A stretch of DNA of 64,000 bases, taken from the NCBI GenBank assembly GCA_023052935.1, contig CM041292.1, positions 93,913,169 through 93,977,168 on the forward strand, given 5' to 3'. Of this stretch, positions 33,962-45,590 are shown one piece after another. The position numbers and the translations under genes were made by a program. Position 1 is the first letter of the stretch. Every line of letters starts with the position of its first letter. Source of the stretch: Piezodorus guildinii. Lineage: Eukaryota > Arthropoda > Insecta > Hemiptera > Pentatomidae. The notes beneath the pieces are model-generated. The model saw nothing but the letters and a program-made list of their open reading frames with translations, did no database searches and had not been told where the DNA came from.

Positions 33962-35040
33962 GGAAATCCTAATTTCTCACAATGGTGAGATATCTCGCTG
34001 CTAGACTTGAAGTGCTGGTCTGCAGTGCCTTTGATAAGTGATACTGTTCCAGGGTAAGAGGTTTATTTTAGCATTAGAATGCGATAGTCTATAGTCTACC
34101 CATAGTCGTCAAAGAGAACGTGTTCTTGGTACAGTTCCATAATTCAATCAATATCAATCTTTTTGCAGGTACAGCTACTTATTCTATTATTCTTATGAAA
34201 AACCATCCATAACTACGTAATTCATTCAATTTTTTACCTTTAAAAGAAAGGGACAAGGAAAAATCCCGAATATTAAAAAATGACGAAAAAAAAAAAATGA
34301 AAAGGCATTGTTTGAATAAAGAATAAAGAGTTGGCTGATCTTTCTGAAATATTAAGATTAGATATTTATTTTATTTTCAATCTACTTTCGGGTCTAAAAA
34401 TATACCTTATTAATTCTAATTTGGAAGGCTTTAGTAATGTAAGAAGAGATATTTTGAAGATTATTAAAACTAAATGCCACTATTGTGTGTTCAATCTCTT
34501 ATCCAAGTGGTTTTATGAGGTCGTGAGCTCATTGAATATGCTGGTGGCATGCTTGCCAGCCTGGATTGCATATCTGGCTGATACTATCTACTCTAACCCG
34601 TATTTAATCAACTTATTTAATCCAAATTAAATGGATTCTACTGTAATATTTACTTTTCCATGTTTGTAATCTCGGGCATTTATTTAATTATAGATTTCAT
34701 ATTCAAAGCTATAATTGTTTCATGATAAGAAGATATTAATATTTTTAGAAAATTTATATATATAAAAGCCATAAAAGAAAGAAAATAATAAATTAATGGT
34801 GATATATTAGGGGGTTAGGTGCTTCTGCTGTATAAAAAGAAAGGTTATCTGTTTACAGAGGATATTGTACGTTTTGAAAAGAAATATTTTAGTACTTGTC
34901 GGAATGAACTGAAATGTTGCTTTAGTATTTGGAATGAAATGAAATTTGGATTTAGTACCATTTTGGAATAAAATTGTTTCATTGCCTATGAATTGTTTCA
35001 TTAGATAAAAATGTGGAATCCCCAGGCGCTCCCATGTTTC
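33962..35040. other. AT-rich stretch without recognised gene
   Basis: A 99-codon frame at 34331-34630 ('..FNLLSGLKIYLINSNLEG', '..HYCVFNLLSKWFY') shows no recognised domain and no clear splice context. I do not call it a gene. Confidence 0.4.
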
Positions 35041-35049
35041 TAGAAGGTA

Positions 35050-35522
35050 TACCGAGTTAAATTGGCTTTATCCCTCTTTCCGTCGGCAGTACCTCCTTGA
35101 TGTCTGTCTCTTCCGATTTTTTAATACAAAAAAACCTCCTTATTTTCTTGATATGCTTACCACTTGTTCCTCTGTCCATTCAGTAAACACTAGATCCCAA
35201 CTTATAAACTTGTAATACCTTCTCACAGATCTGCTTCCTTTAAAAAATCCTTTATTATTCGTGCTACCCTATTTTGGAATTCCTTGCCTGTATCCATTCG
35301 TAAATCGTTATCATTATCCACTTTTAAACACCAACTATTTCTCCATCTCCTTAAGTATCTATCTTCCCAACATATGTAATATTTAAAAGCTATAGATGAT
35401 AACTATTCATTGTCACAGAACCTGTCTTTTATTGTTAAACTGAAGTCTTAAATGACCAGACAATTATTATTTATATTTCACTTTTCTTTTTATTCTTAGG
35501 GGACTACTCGTCCCAGAATAAA
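35050..35522 (+). mobile_element. LINE 3' fragment with terminal hairpin
   Basis: Coding remnant: 'RQYLLDVCLFRFFNTKKPPY', then after a shift 'HRSASFKKSFIIRATLFWNS' and 'LPVSIRKSLSLSTFKHQL', the usual LINE C-terminus ('F..R....WN.LP....L..FK'). About 100 bases after the frame ends, the 3' end forms a hairpin at 35490-35522: arms TTATTCT..GGGGAC and GTCCC.AGAATAA with a 4-5-base loop. Short GATACAT repeats follow. A second copy of this 3' end lies at 16590-16645. Confidence 0.65.
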
Positions 35523-35904
35523 AGATACATACTTGACAAGATACATACATACTTTTTCTTATTGATTAGGATCTCTTTTCATCGCCCATTTCTTTCTCCC
35601 TCTTTCCATACTCATATCTTTCTCTGTTACATATCCTGACATATAATTCTTAGTTTAATATTACATTATTTTAAAATTTAAAATTATTTTTTATTCATAC
35701 TGTTTCTCTTTTATTAATGACTATGTTCTTTTTATATATTACCTATACTCTTAACTATTTTTTAAATATATTACCGTCATATATCACTTCAAAATTGTTA
35801 ATATTTAAAATTTTAATTTTTACATATTTTCCCTTTGTCATTTTTTCATTTGCTTAGTCTCTCTTTATATATTCTCATTACAATATTATCATCTCAATTA
35901 TGTT

Positions 35905-36050
35905 CACTTCCATACTTTATAACTATCATCTTAATTTTGTTTATTTCCATACTTTATAACTGTCACCTTATTTCCATACTTTATAACTGTCATCTTATTA
36001 TCATTTTACATTTAATTTTATTTATGTTCCCATATTTTATTACTGTATTT
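35905..36050. repeat. Short minisatellite
   Basis: Units containing 'TTCCATACTTTATAACTGTC' begin near 35908, 35945, 35972 and (diverged) 36028. It directly precedes the hairpin at 36054-36085. The open frame 35835-36089 is this low-complexity array. Confidence 0.7.
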
Positions 36051-36053
36051 TAT

Positions 36054-36085
36054 CTGAAGAAGGCCCACATTGTAGGCCGAAACGT
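36054..36085 (+). other. CTGAAGA-hairpin-GAAACG motif of a retroelement end
   Basis: CTGAAGAAGGCC, a 9-base loop, then GGCCGAAACGT. The GGCC arms are self-complementary. Similar 'CTGANGA..stem..GAAAC' hairpins are known near the ends of several retroelement classes, and hammerhead ribozymes have the core CTGANGA-stem-GAA. Here one extra A lies between the core and the stem and no convincing stem III is visible, so a ribozyme is not claimed. Confidence 0.4.
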
Positions 36086-36107
36086 ATAGCACATAATGTT
36101 TTTTTAT

Positions 36108-36400
36108 TTTTATTTTTTTTTTATATTTTTTTTTTTATTGAGATATACTACAATTTGTTTCTATATGAACATTAGTAATAGGGATATATGAACCCATTCA
36201 CACAATATATACAATGATAAAGTCAAATAAATAAAATATAATATATATACAAAATAAGAAAAAAAACAACAAACTATAACTGAGATAAATACAAATGAAT
36301 GATATATATAGAATTGAATAACAATAAATATAAAAACAAAACAAGCACATAATTAAAATAGCACTTATTTTAAATGTGTGTTTCTAATTTATGACCGCAC
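36108..36400 (-). mobile_element. Jockey-like LINE 3' UTR relic
   Basis: T-rich start, then 'ACTACAATTTGTTTC', 'TAATAGGGATATATGAAC', 'CATTCACACAATATATACAA' and 'AAGTCAAATAAATAAAA', similar in order to the antisense 3' UTR at 49851-50040 and to 43260-43400. No coding part is attached. Confidence 0.5.
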
Positions 36401-37250
36401 CCCCAACCATCTTCCTCATCTAATTTCTCAACGGTCAACAAAACTCCATCATTAAAAATCTGATAACGGTATTAGATAAAACTAAACCATTAGAAAACAA
36501 ATATGTCAAAAAATTAATTTTCCAAAAAAAATATCTTTTTGTACCTTTTGGAAATCAACTTCCAATTGTTTATTTCGAAGGGGGTGAGAAAAAGAAGCTG
36601 TATTCGAAGTTATGAAAAAAAAAATGAATTCCGTGCGAATAAATATCATGTTAGAAAAAACTGATATAGTTGTTGATATTTATGTTTGGTATTTATTGTT
36701 ATATCTGAGAGTGACCTCACCGTTGACATATAAGACTATATCGCAGGTAAGACTAGTAGAAGAGTATCGACCCTTAAAGGAGGAAGCCTGGTATCGAATG
36801 TCCTGTATATATTCGGCGGGGGATGAAACCATTTACAGGCTTCTGGGGTAAGTATCACTTTCCTGACACATTGCTCCGATATAAACCGACAAATCTCCTT
36901 CTAAACCTTCCGCTTATTGTACCATATAGTGAAAGAGCCCTCATAGCCTCGGGAACTTGTTGAAGACTCTAAATATAAGGTGGTTATGTCTCTTTCATTG
37001 GTGCTTCAACCCTGCAATATTAGATCTTAAAACGTAAAGGCCTAAACTGTTAGAGAATACTTTTATCAAAAGTTTAAATAAATGTTAGAGAACTTTTGAA
37101 TTAGCCTGTTAGATGTCTCTAGCCGAATTTAATTTAGTGTGTATTGTTTTATTATATTAAATATTTCGTCTCGACGTTTTACCAGTAAAGGTCGAGATGA
37201 ACCAATTTATTTTCTCTTGCTGCAAGAGATTACTTATAGGCCTTGTTTAT
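36401..37250. other. Stretch without recognised gene
   Basis: A 79-codon frame (36612-36851) shows no family features. No repeat match seen. Confidence 0.45.
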
Positions 37251-37254
37251 ATTA

Positions 37255-37531
37255 GAATCGATTATCTAGGAGGGAAGAGAGTCAGGAATCACTTAGAAGG
37301 TATAAGTTAGATCATATATAGATCGATAATTGTTTTCATTAATCTTTATATTGTTTTTTTTTTTTTTGTTGGTAAGATACAATACTTTACATAGTTTTTG
37401 GGTAAAATAGAAACATAAAATTGTGTATGTGTGTGAATCGATAATCTTGGAGTGATGAGAGTAGGAATCACTTAAAAGGTATAAGTTAGATCATATATAG
37501 ATCGATAATTATTTTCATTAAGCTTTATATT
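37255..37531. repeat. Direct duplication of about 95 bp, 178 bp apart
   Basis: Copies at about 37255-37355 and 37433-37531 share 'GAATCGAT', 'GGAATCACTT', 'AAGGTATAAGTTAGATCATA' and 'TATAGATCGATAATT', then 'TTTTCATTAA'. Similarity is high, so the duplication is fairly recent. A T12 run and spacer lie between them. Confidence 0.75.
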
Positions 37532-37537
37532 AATTTA

Positions 37538-38381
37538 TTTTTACTTTCACTTACCTATATATAAAGCATATAGTAAGGGAAAGTATTGCGATCGTGAAAA
37601 TTTTTTAATTCCAGTTTTAAACGGAAGTACACGTTTCAGGGTCCCCTGAGTCTAAATAACCAAGTCCCGCAAAAAGGTCTGTGTGTGGTAACTCCGTAAC
37701 TCCAGCGTGAACACGAAAAGTCCTATGAAACTGAAATTTCATATTTAAGAAAACTATACGTCCAAGATGTTACAGAATCTTTTTGATCAAAATCGGCTGA
37801 CCAGAAGATCTACTTTATACCGTGCATTTTGTACCTTTTTACGATTTTCTCAAAAACGGCTCTTACGATATCGATGTAAAATTTGATGGGATTTAGTATA
37901 ATATAGGTTTCATTCTTATTGAAATGGTATGACAGGCCTTAAATGCCGATATTTTAAATTTTCTTTCTCTAAAGTACGTTTAATTTTGTAGATTAAAAAA
38001 AAAATTGGAACATCATCTTATTAGCATTGATAAATAACAGGTAAAGATTTGAGTTGGTCGAATTAGATGAACAATTAAAAGAGAAAAGTGAAAACATGTT
38101 TTTTTGTACAGTTTTTGTGTTTTTGAATACAAGAATAGTAATATAGATGTATGATATACCGTTGGATAGCTAATGATTTTAGAAAAAATATGATCTAATA
38201 TACGAAATTTTAGAGGTCAATGGAGAGTGATTATTTAATAAAACACATGTCTCTTATTGAAATTCAAAATAATTAATTCTTTAACAATTTATTTGTATCT
38301 TTAAATGTATTTAAAAGTTCTAAAATTGATTTTAATAACGGAGGTAAGTGAAAGTCGTGTGTTGCGCGCACCAGATTTTTT
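37538..38381 (+). mobile_element. MITE-like repeat D, copy 1 (complete)
   Basis: About 840 bp, with a perfect 13-bp inverted terminal pair ACTTTCACTTACC (37543-37555) and GGTAAGTGAAAGT (38343-38355). Beyond the right arm a conserved CGTGTGTTGCGCGCACCAGA-T(n) segment occurs in most copies. Internal landmarks: AGTCCCGCAAAAAGGTCTGT, then 'GAAAAGTCCTATGAAACTGA', 'GCACCTTTTTACGATTTTCT' and 'GACAGG.CTTAAATGCCGAT'. No transposase. Open frames in copies are not conserved. The mobilising enzyme is unknown. Confidence 0.75.
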
Positions 38382-39066
38382 ATTTGTGTGTGTGTGTGTG
38401 TGTGTGTGTGGTGTGGTGGGTAACTCCGTAACTCCAGCGTGAACAAGAAAAGTCCTATGAAACTGAAATTTATTATTTAGGACAACTATACCTTGAGATA
38501 CAGAAACTTTTTCATCAAAATCTGCTAACCAGAAGAGGCGCTTTATACCAGACATTTTGCACCTTTTTCAATTTTTTTTATTGATATCGCTATATGGATG
38601 TAAAATTTAATGGGCTTGATATAACGTAGATTTCATTCTGATTGAAATGGTCCGACCGGAATTAATTGCCGAAATTTTATTATTTTTTTTAAAGTACTTT
38701 TAATTTTGTAAATTCTATAAAAGTAACCATATTATATTGTTATCATTGATAAAAAAAAAAACAAAAAAAAAAACAGGTAAATATATAAGTTAAACAAATT
38801 CGATATCAAACTAAAGGAGAAAGCTGCAAACATATTTTTTAAATGCAATTATTTGTTTTTGAACATAAGAATATTAATATACATTTATAATATACCGTTT
38901 TAGAGCTTGAGATTTTAGAAAAAATATTATCTTAAACACGAGCTTGTAAAAGTTAATAATGAGTGATGAGATGCCGATAAAACTTACTAGATAAAAATCC
39001 AATTCTTTTTTAATTTTATTTATTTGGAATTTTACGACTCAACGACGGTAAGTGAAACGTTGCATA
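38382..39066 (+). mobile_element. Repeat D, copy 2 (5'-truncated at a GT repeat)
   Basis: Begins in a (GT)n tract (38384-38409) at the position where other copies read GGTCTGTGTG, immediately after the 3' end of copy 1, and ends GGTAAGTGAAAC (39047-39058). The minus-strand frame 38301-38555 crosses both copies and is not a gene. Confidence 0.75.
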
Positions 39067-40290
39067 GGTATTATTATTTGTGTTTAAGCTTTTCAACTCA
39101 AAACTATTGATGTAATTTTGTTTTTGCTTGTAGAAAATATATTTGTTATGTATGAGTGTGATATTTAATAATAATGGTCCAGTGATCTCGAAGTTTATTT
39201 GTATGACAACATAATCGATTTTTCATAGTTCGATAACCAAAAACTATACCTCAGTATCAATGATATTCCCTATTTAAAAATAAAATGATTAGTTATTTAT
39301 TTTGTTATGAACTAGAAAACACCTCTATATTTATTCATACCTAATACGAATTAAAAGTAATATTATACTTTTAATTTTTAGGAATTCAAACAGATATGAA
39401 TTTCGTTTTTTTAAATAAATTTAGTAAAAAAAAAAAAACGATATTCAGAAAAACATATAGGGTGTAACTAAATTCTTAATTTTGCCGGAATTTTAGATCC
39501 TCAATGTCATTAAATTTTGTTAGGTTATCAATGTTATTTCTTGACTGAGTTCTACAATAATATGAGAAAATTTCAATTCCCATTTTCAAAAAAAAAAAAA
39601 ACCTTCAAATGTTAACTATATTATCTAAATGAATTAAAATATTAATATTTGTAGAAAAATATAGGCCACTGTGCCTTCATGAAATACTTCTTTTATCTAA
39701 TAATAGCTCGGTGAATGACCGACCAACTGGACTGGTCGATATGCACTTCTTATGCACACCTAAAGTCCATCATGGAGTTATACGATGAAATGAGAGATAT
39801 GACATGAATGTAAAGTGTTGTTAACGATCACTGTTAATAACTCAGAATGACAAGCTGGGATCTTGTTGGTGATATGTCCTAAAAGCTTATTCATGTAAGT
39901 CGATCAATCTTCCTTAAATGAAATGGCTAGTAACTATTAGCGTTGTAGCTGCTGAAGGGTCTAAATATTGTAGTTTGTGTTTGCAAACGCTACTTTCGTC
40001 GTTTAATTTTAGAAATATTGATAGTATTTTAATTTTTATATCAGACGTTTTAGTCACTTGAAGGTCTTTTTTTTCTAAATCTAGTTTTATTTATAAAAAC
40101 TTCAAGTATTAATTAATTATATCCCATGTTAACATAAATCTGATCCATGGTAAGAAGATACAGTCATTTAAATACATAAATTCAGCTCGGTTATTATTGG
40201 TTATATTAATACAGCTGTCGATTGCTTGGACAGGATTCAAAGGTAATGTTATTGTCTCTCTAGACATATTGGGTCACATTTCTGCCTACC
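39067..40290. other. Stretch without recognised gene
   Basis: Mostly AT-rich. At 39695-39800 a segment ending 'AGTCCATCATGGAGTTATAC' faintly resembles the SINE family 1 tail. Otherwise nothing recognised. Confidence 0.4.
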
Positions 40291-42010
40291 AAGACTTCTT
40301 TTGCTTCTCCCTGAGTGCCGTATCAGCGTAGGGGAGCGTTCAGCCACCGGCTCCAATCCTCTCTATTCCCAGCTAGATTCCTGGCCTGACAGCGATCTTT
40401 CCCTCTTCCTCTGCAAAGCTTGTCGACGTACTCCAGGTAGGACATCCTCGGTCGCCCCCGAGGTCTTTTCCCATCTGGCACATAATCCTTGGTTTTTAGG
40501 GGATCTCTGTGATCCTCCATTCTAATACCGTGGCCGAACCACTTTAACTGACGGGTTTGCACAATTTCCTTTAACGGCGCAACCTTCAGTTCCTGGCGTA
40601 TCCGCTCATTCCTGACACGATCTCTTCTTGTCTTTCCCATTATTCTTCACAAGAACTTCATTTCAGCAGCTGTGACTCTGCTCTCCTGCCGGTCCGTCAA
40701 TATCCAGCTTTCAGCTCCATATAGTAGTATAGGCAAATATACTGACTTGAAGATATGGAGCTTACCACCTTTACCCACCTCTCGCTTCCTTACTACAGTA
40801 TTGCATATCTGATAGTAGACTGAATTTGCCTTCCTGGTTCTATTTGATATTTCTGAGTCCCGGATTCTTCTATTAGTGTGCCGAGGTAGGTGAAATCCGT
40901 AACCACTTCCATTTCCTCTTCGTTACAGTATATAGGGAAATCTTCCACTTGCCTTCCCACTTGTAGTATCTTGTGTTTGCTGGTATTTATTTTCATTCCT
41001 TTTCGGCTGAGCTCTTCATGCCATTCAATTACCGCTAGCTGTAATTTATCTACGGTGTCCGCCACAAGAACATAGTTGTCCATGTAGAGGAGAAGTTGAA
41101 TCACTACTGGGCGAAGGTTTCTACGGCCCGGGAAGGTCCTCTCCGTTCTTCTTTTACATATGGTGGCCACTCCATCCATGTAGAGCAAGAATAGCAAAAG
41201 GGCTTAAACAGTTCCCTTGTTTGACCCCAATTGCTATGCTAAAGACATTCGACTCCTGTCCGTTCAGCCTTACTACTCCTTTTGGTTCTTGATATATGGA
41301 TTTAATGGCTTCCGCCATTGTTTTCATTTCTTGGAACGGAGTCGAACGCGACTTGACTTGAGGTCAAGAAAGGCGAGAGACATATTTTTGTCTCTATCCC
41401 AAGATTTCTAGAGAATTCCGCTTCGAGAAAATGTGGTCTTGTTTTGCCATCCTTGTCTGAACCCGGCTTGTTCTTCTCCGATTAGGTGCTCCACTATAGG
41501 TCTTACCCTTCCCTCGAGAATAGCCCTTTAAAGTTTTTATATTTGTTGGTGAGATGCATAAAGGGCGATAATTCGAGCATTCTGCCTGGAACCCTTTCTT
41601 GTGTATCGGAATGATAACGTTGTATTTCGTTGGTATCCTCTTCTCATCCCAAGCTTTTTGGAAAAGAAGTTGTAGGGCTCTGACTAACTCTGGGCCTCCC
41701 GCCTTGATGTATTCTGCCACTATGTTGTCTCGACCCGGTGCTTTTCCTGTCTTCATTCTCGAAATAGTCATTTCAATTTCCTCCTCCTCTATCACCTCAT
41801 TAAAATCAACCTCATTCCACGGTCCTTCCTGGTTCACTGGATAGGTATCATCTGCCCGAAATAGCTTCTCGTTATGTTTGCACCAAACATCCAAAATAGC
41901 CTTATCCTCGGTGACCACCCTCCCTTGCTCATTCTTTATAGTTCTAATTGGTTTACTTTTTTGGCCTCTTAAAGCTTTAATCTTCTTCCAGAAATGTTTG
42001 ATTTAGATTA
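40290..42010 (-). pseudogene. Decayed RTE-like LINE reverse transcriptase
   Basis: Minus-strand pieces in order: 41918-41394 with 'MKTGKAPGRDNIVAEYIKAG' and 'IIPIHKKGFQAECSNYRPL'; 41197-40793 with 'RGMKINTSKHKILQVGR' and 'VTDFTYLGTLIEESG'; 40640-40323 with 'MGKTRRDRVRNERIRQ', 'RQLKWFGHGIRMED' and 'GKRPRGRPRMSYLEYVDKL'. This is an RT core, thumb and C-terminal region of the family also seen at 138-681. The catalytic YADD position reads 'YMDN' (41075-41086), so the enzyme would be dead. Frameshifts separate the pieces. Confidence 0.8.
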
Positions 42011-42363
42011 CCTAGTGGAGTACTGCCAATGGGCATATTCTCTTCACGTATTTTCTCGGCTAACTAATTTACTTGTTGTGTTAACTAATACAGTTGTAAA
42101 TTTCAATAATATAATATCTTCACTGATATCTTTTTAGCTCAAAGTGAAATATAGTATTCTCTATTTGATTTGGGTGAAAAGATATAATCAAGGATAAAAT
42201 TAAAATGAATACAAGGATGATATTATATTTTATGCATTGTAAAATTCTTATTTTGATGGTCAGCACCCTTACATATTTTACTCAAGTTGTAAAAGGAACG
42301 ATATAAAAAAATATATTTGCATAAGTAGTGTTCTTTCTCCTTTTAGTTTCATGTGCTAGGAAA

Positions 42364-42394
<31 letters not shown>

Positions 42395-43250
42395 GGTTCG
42401 AACTCTTCAGTACTTGAACAATGGTGAATTAAAAAACTCTAACGTTCCTTTTAACTTTGGTATAGCTCTTAGATTAAGGGATTGTTTATTAATCCGGTAT
42501 AAAGAAGGAGTTTAATGAAGAGAAACAAAAAAAAAATTATGATATATATATATTTATTATTTTTATAACGAGTTAAAATGAGATGTTCCTCTTCCGTATT
42601 TCCCATAATGAGCCGTGCTGTTAAAATTATATCTTTCGTAACATTCATATTGATTTTAGAATATATTTTAAAAGATTTTTCACTTAAACTTTATTGGTCG
42701 ACATCTTATTTCAGGTCTTCTGTGAGGACAACTGATGATTTGTGCTAAGCATTAGTTAAATATATTAGAAAGTATACTTCTAGTGTTAATCATTGTTGAC
42801 TGTTACATCAACATATGCAAATTTCCGAAAATAGACTGGTCCCCATTACCGTTTATCAGTTAGTACGCTAATAAATCAATTAGTCTCTATTGCAAAAATA
42901 ATTAAATATTTGAATATTCAAAAACTGATACGATATTGATGTGATGGTGGAAAAAAAGGCTTATTTCCTTGATCTTATTATATATTTTTAAGTGTATCTT
43001 ATTTCTTTCTAAGAACACCTTGAGGAAGAAAATGCTTAAAAGTGTAAACATATATCGGAATTCTAAACACTAACAGATTGTCTAAGCGAAACTGAACTCT
43101 ATAAATATTTGCCTCTTGCGTCAGTTGCCGGTTAATTTACACGTTCTCTATCGATAACAGATAAATTAAATTTTTTAAAGAGTGAATTTGATTTGAATAT
43201 TTCATCATTGTCAGATCGTTAAAATGTAATTATTTACTTGAGTAACTTTT
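42011..43250. other. AT-rich stretch with a (TG)n run
   Basis: No gene seen. Contains an alternating AT/TG run at about 42365-42396 and otherwise low-complexity sequence. Confidence 0.5.
42369..42395. repeat. (TG)n microsatellite
   Basis: Run of TG after a short AT run. Not in a recognisable repeat D copy. Confidence 0.9.
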
Positions 43251-43254
43251 CTTG

Positions 43255-44155
43255 GTGTATATTACACTTTCTTTCAATATGAACAATAGTGATGATGTTA
43301 CGAGACCACATTCGTACAATATTTACAGAAAAACAAAGTCAAATTACTTACAAAAAGAAAATACATAATTATAATAACAAAGAAAGTATAAATAAAATAA
43401 ATACAAAGTACTTACTGGGGTTTCTCGAGCCCGGGGGTGAGGGCGAGGAATCGATTTCGAGTTAACGCCCCCCTCCCTCCGACACCCGAGACGCGAACTA
43501 GTAATAATTTTAAATTTTGAAATTCTGTCATCTGGTCAATGCGCAGAATGTTTATGCGCGTTCACTCACTTAGCCCTCAAATAAATGATTATCTTAAACA
43601 TTATCGTACCTATATACAATATTTACAATCTGCTGGATGATCCCCAGACTGGGCTTGTTCCCCCACATGGAGGGAAACGTAGAATCAGAGAGTTAGCGAC
43701 TCTCTCTCAGCCGCGTTACCGGTCAGCGCAAGTGGAAGATGAGTGAGGGCGCCATAGCCACTATCGTTTCTCACATGTGGGAAGAATCTTGGCAATGTCA
43801 GAACTTTAGTTAGTATAAATATTTACAAAATGTCTTGGGGGTACTGACCATGTCAATCTTTTGTCTAGTAGCCAGCCAAGATACCGGACTTTGAGAAAGA
43901 AAGAAGTATAAAGTAAAACTGGCTGACAAGATTTTCGTAGACGGGAATGTAACGTGTTTGCGTTTAGTTTGGTTCACTTGACACGCCAGTGTTCGATAAA
44001 CAAAAAATTTCTTTGTAAGTGTAACGACGCTGTTTTAGGGCCGGAACTTGATGATAGGATGGCGGTGTCAGAAATCTATCAGTCGAATCTATTGAGTCGG
44101 AATACCGACGATGTATAAAATGTTGAGGACGGATCCTAACGAACACCGGTTTAAG
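43255..44155 (-). mobile_element. Jockey-like LINE copy E, internally deleted
   Basis: Minus strand, from right to left: 'SVLNILYIVGIPTQ' (RT after motif B), 'LQRNFLFIEHWRVK', 'VNQTKRKHVTF' and 'KVRYLGWLLDKR', with frame changes. It then passes directly into the 3' UTR (about 43820-43260), skipping the C-terminal third of ORF2. The UTR carries the GC-rich module with GTGGCTATGGCGCCCTCACT (antisense near 43745-43765) shared with copy A. The catalytic YADD region is destroyed. Confidence 0.7.
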
Positions 44156-44284
44156 AATATAATGTGAAATTATTAGACAGAACGTTTAAATTTCTCTGCT
44201 ATTTTTACGTTTGATATTACAGTTTCTTCCCCTGAAATGAAATTGACCTTTTTCGATTTCCATAAATCGATTTCGTATTCGGAA

Positions 44285-45590
44285 GTACTGAGAGATCGCG
44301 GTCATAGTGCCAATTTTCAGGAAAGGAGACAATAGGGAATGAAAAATCCATCGAGGTATATCCTTACTTAGCGTGTCAAGCAATATATACTCAAGAATCA
44401 TAGAAACGAGGATTAGAAGGACTGTCGACTACCGGATCGGAGAGGAATACTGTGGTTTTAGGAACTCGAGGAGCACACAAGACATGATTTTTACATTGAG
44501 ACAGGTCATACAGAAGACCATCGAGAAAGGGAGAGAACTGTCTATGTTTTGTAGATCTGGAAAAGGTTTCCGACGGAGGAAGAAAAGAAGATATTAAGCA
44601 AGACCTACCTGAAAGACAAGTATATATAAGCACGATCTTGACCGTTAGAAATAACAACGTCAAGACGAGAAACGTTGTAAGAACAAGCAACAACATCTCC
44701 AAGGAGTTTGAGACGACCCAGGAAACACGTCAGGGACACAGCCTAAGTCCCCTCCTCTTTATATTAGTTCTGGACCAGATGCTGAGGAAAGCAAAACCAA
44801 GGCTACGACTATTTTAACTCGGATATAGGAACCTTTGCTGACGACTTCGTCATAATTGCAGCCAATGATTGGTACCTACAACGTAATGTTATTATTGTAT
44901 AAGAAAAACTGTCTCCTATCAATATGAGCATAAATTTAGGTAGGAAACTACGTGAAGTAATGAGAATCCTAAGATCGAAGAGGGAAGATTTGGAGCAGGT
45001 TGAAGATTTTAAGTACCAAAGAGCCTGGCTAATAAGTGGAAGTATCGACGGGGAGATATATCAAAGGCTGGGAGTGGCCGAGAGAATGTTCCACGCAGTT
45101 AGTAGAGGCTTCCTAAACATAAGATAGGTAACCAAGAAAACAAAACTATTAGTGTACAGGTCGACTTTCCTGCCTATTCTTCCCTACACCTCTGAGTCGT
45201 GGACCCGCACATGAAAGGTTAGGAGCCAGGTAATTGAGATGAGGTACCTAAGACAAGTTGAAGGGAAGACCAGGAGAGATGGGATCCGGAATACGACTAA
45301 GAGGTCAAACCTTGAGGTAGAACCGCTGGAAACCACCCTAGAGGAAAATAAATAGTGAATAGGTTTGGTCACCTTATTAGAATGTATCCGGGTGGGACTG
45401 CTAGGATGACCTATGAGACACAAGTTAACTGAAGAAGACCTCGGACCACCTAGGAAATAGGTGTAAATCAGGCATTCAAGAAGCGTGGGCTAGATTGAAA
45501 GAGGAGAAGAGAACTGGTTCGGAGAGGGATATGTGGTCCAAGCGCAGCGGTAGAGAGAAGACTATGATGATGATGATAAGTTGATTTCAT
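44285..45590 (+). pseudogene. RTE-like LINE reverse transcriptase remnant
   Basis: Plus strand with frame changes: 'VPIFRKGD', 'ISLLSVSSNIYSRIIETRIR', 'EEYCGFRNSRSTQDMIFTLR', 'QGHSLSPLLFILVLD', catalytic 'GTFADDFVII' with FADD at 44834-44845, 'VEDFKYQRAWLISG', 'KTRRDGIRN' and a C-terminal region ending before a (GAT)n tail at about 45568-45580. Covers most of the RT domain. Several stops. Same family as 40290-42010, but with the active-site motif intact. Confidence 0.75.

Noticed and set aside
36054..36085. A true hammerhead ribozyme
   Set aside because: One extra base between the CTGANGA core and the stem, and no convincing stem III or cleavage-site residue. Kept only as a motif of interest.
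38301..38555. 84-codon minus-strand frame with a His-Thr repeat
   Set aside because: Reads through a GT microsatellite at the joint of two repeat D copies.
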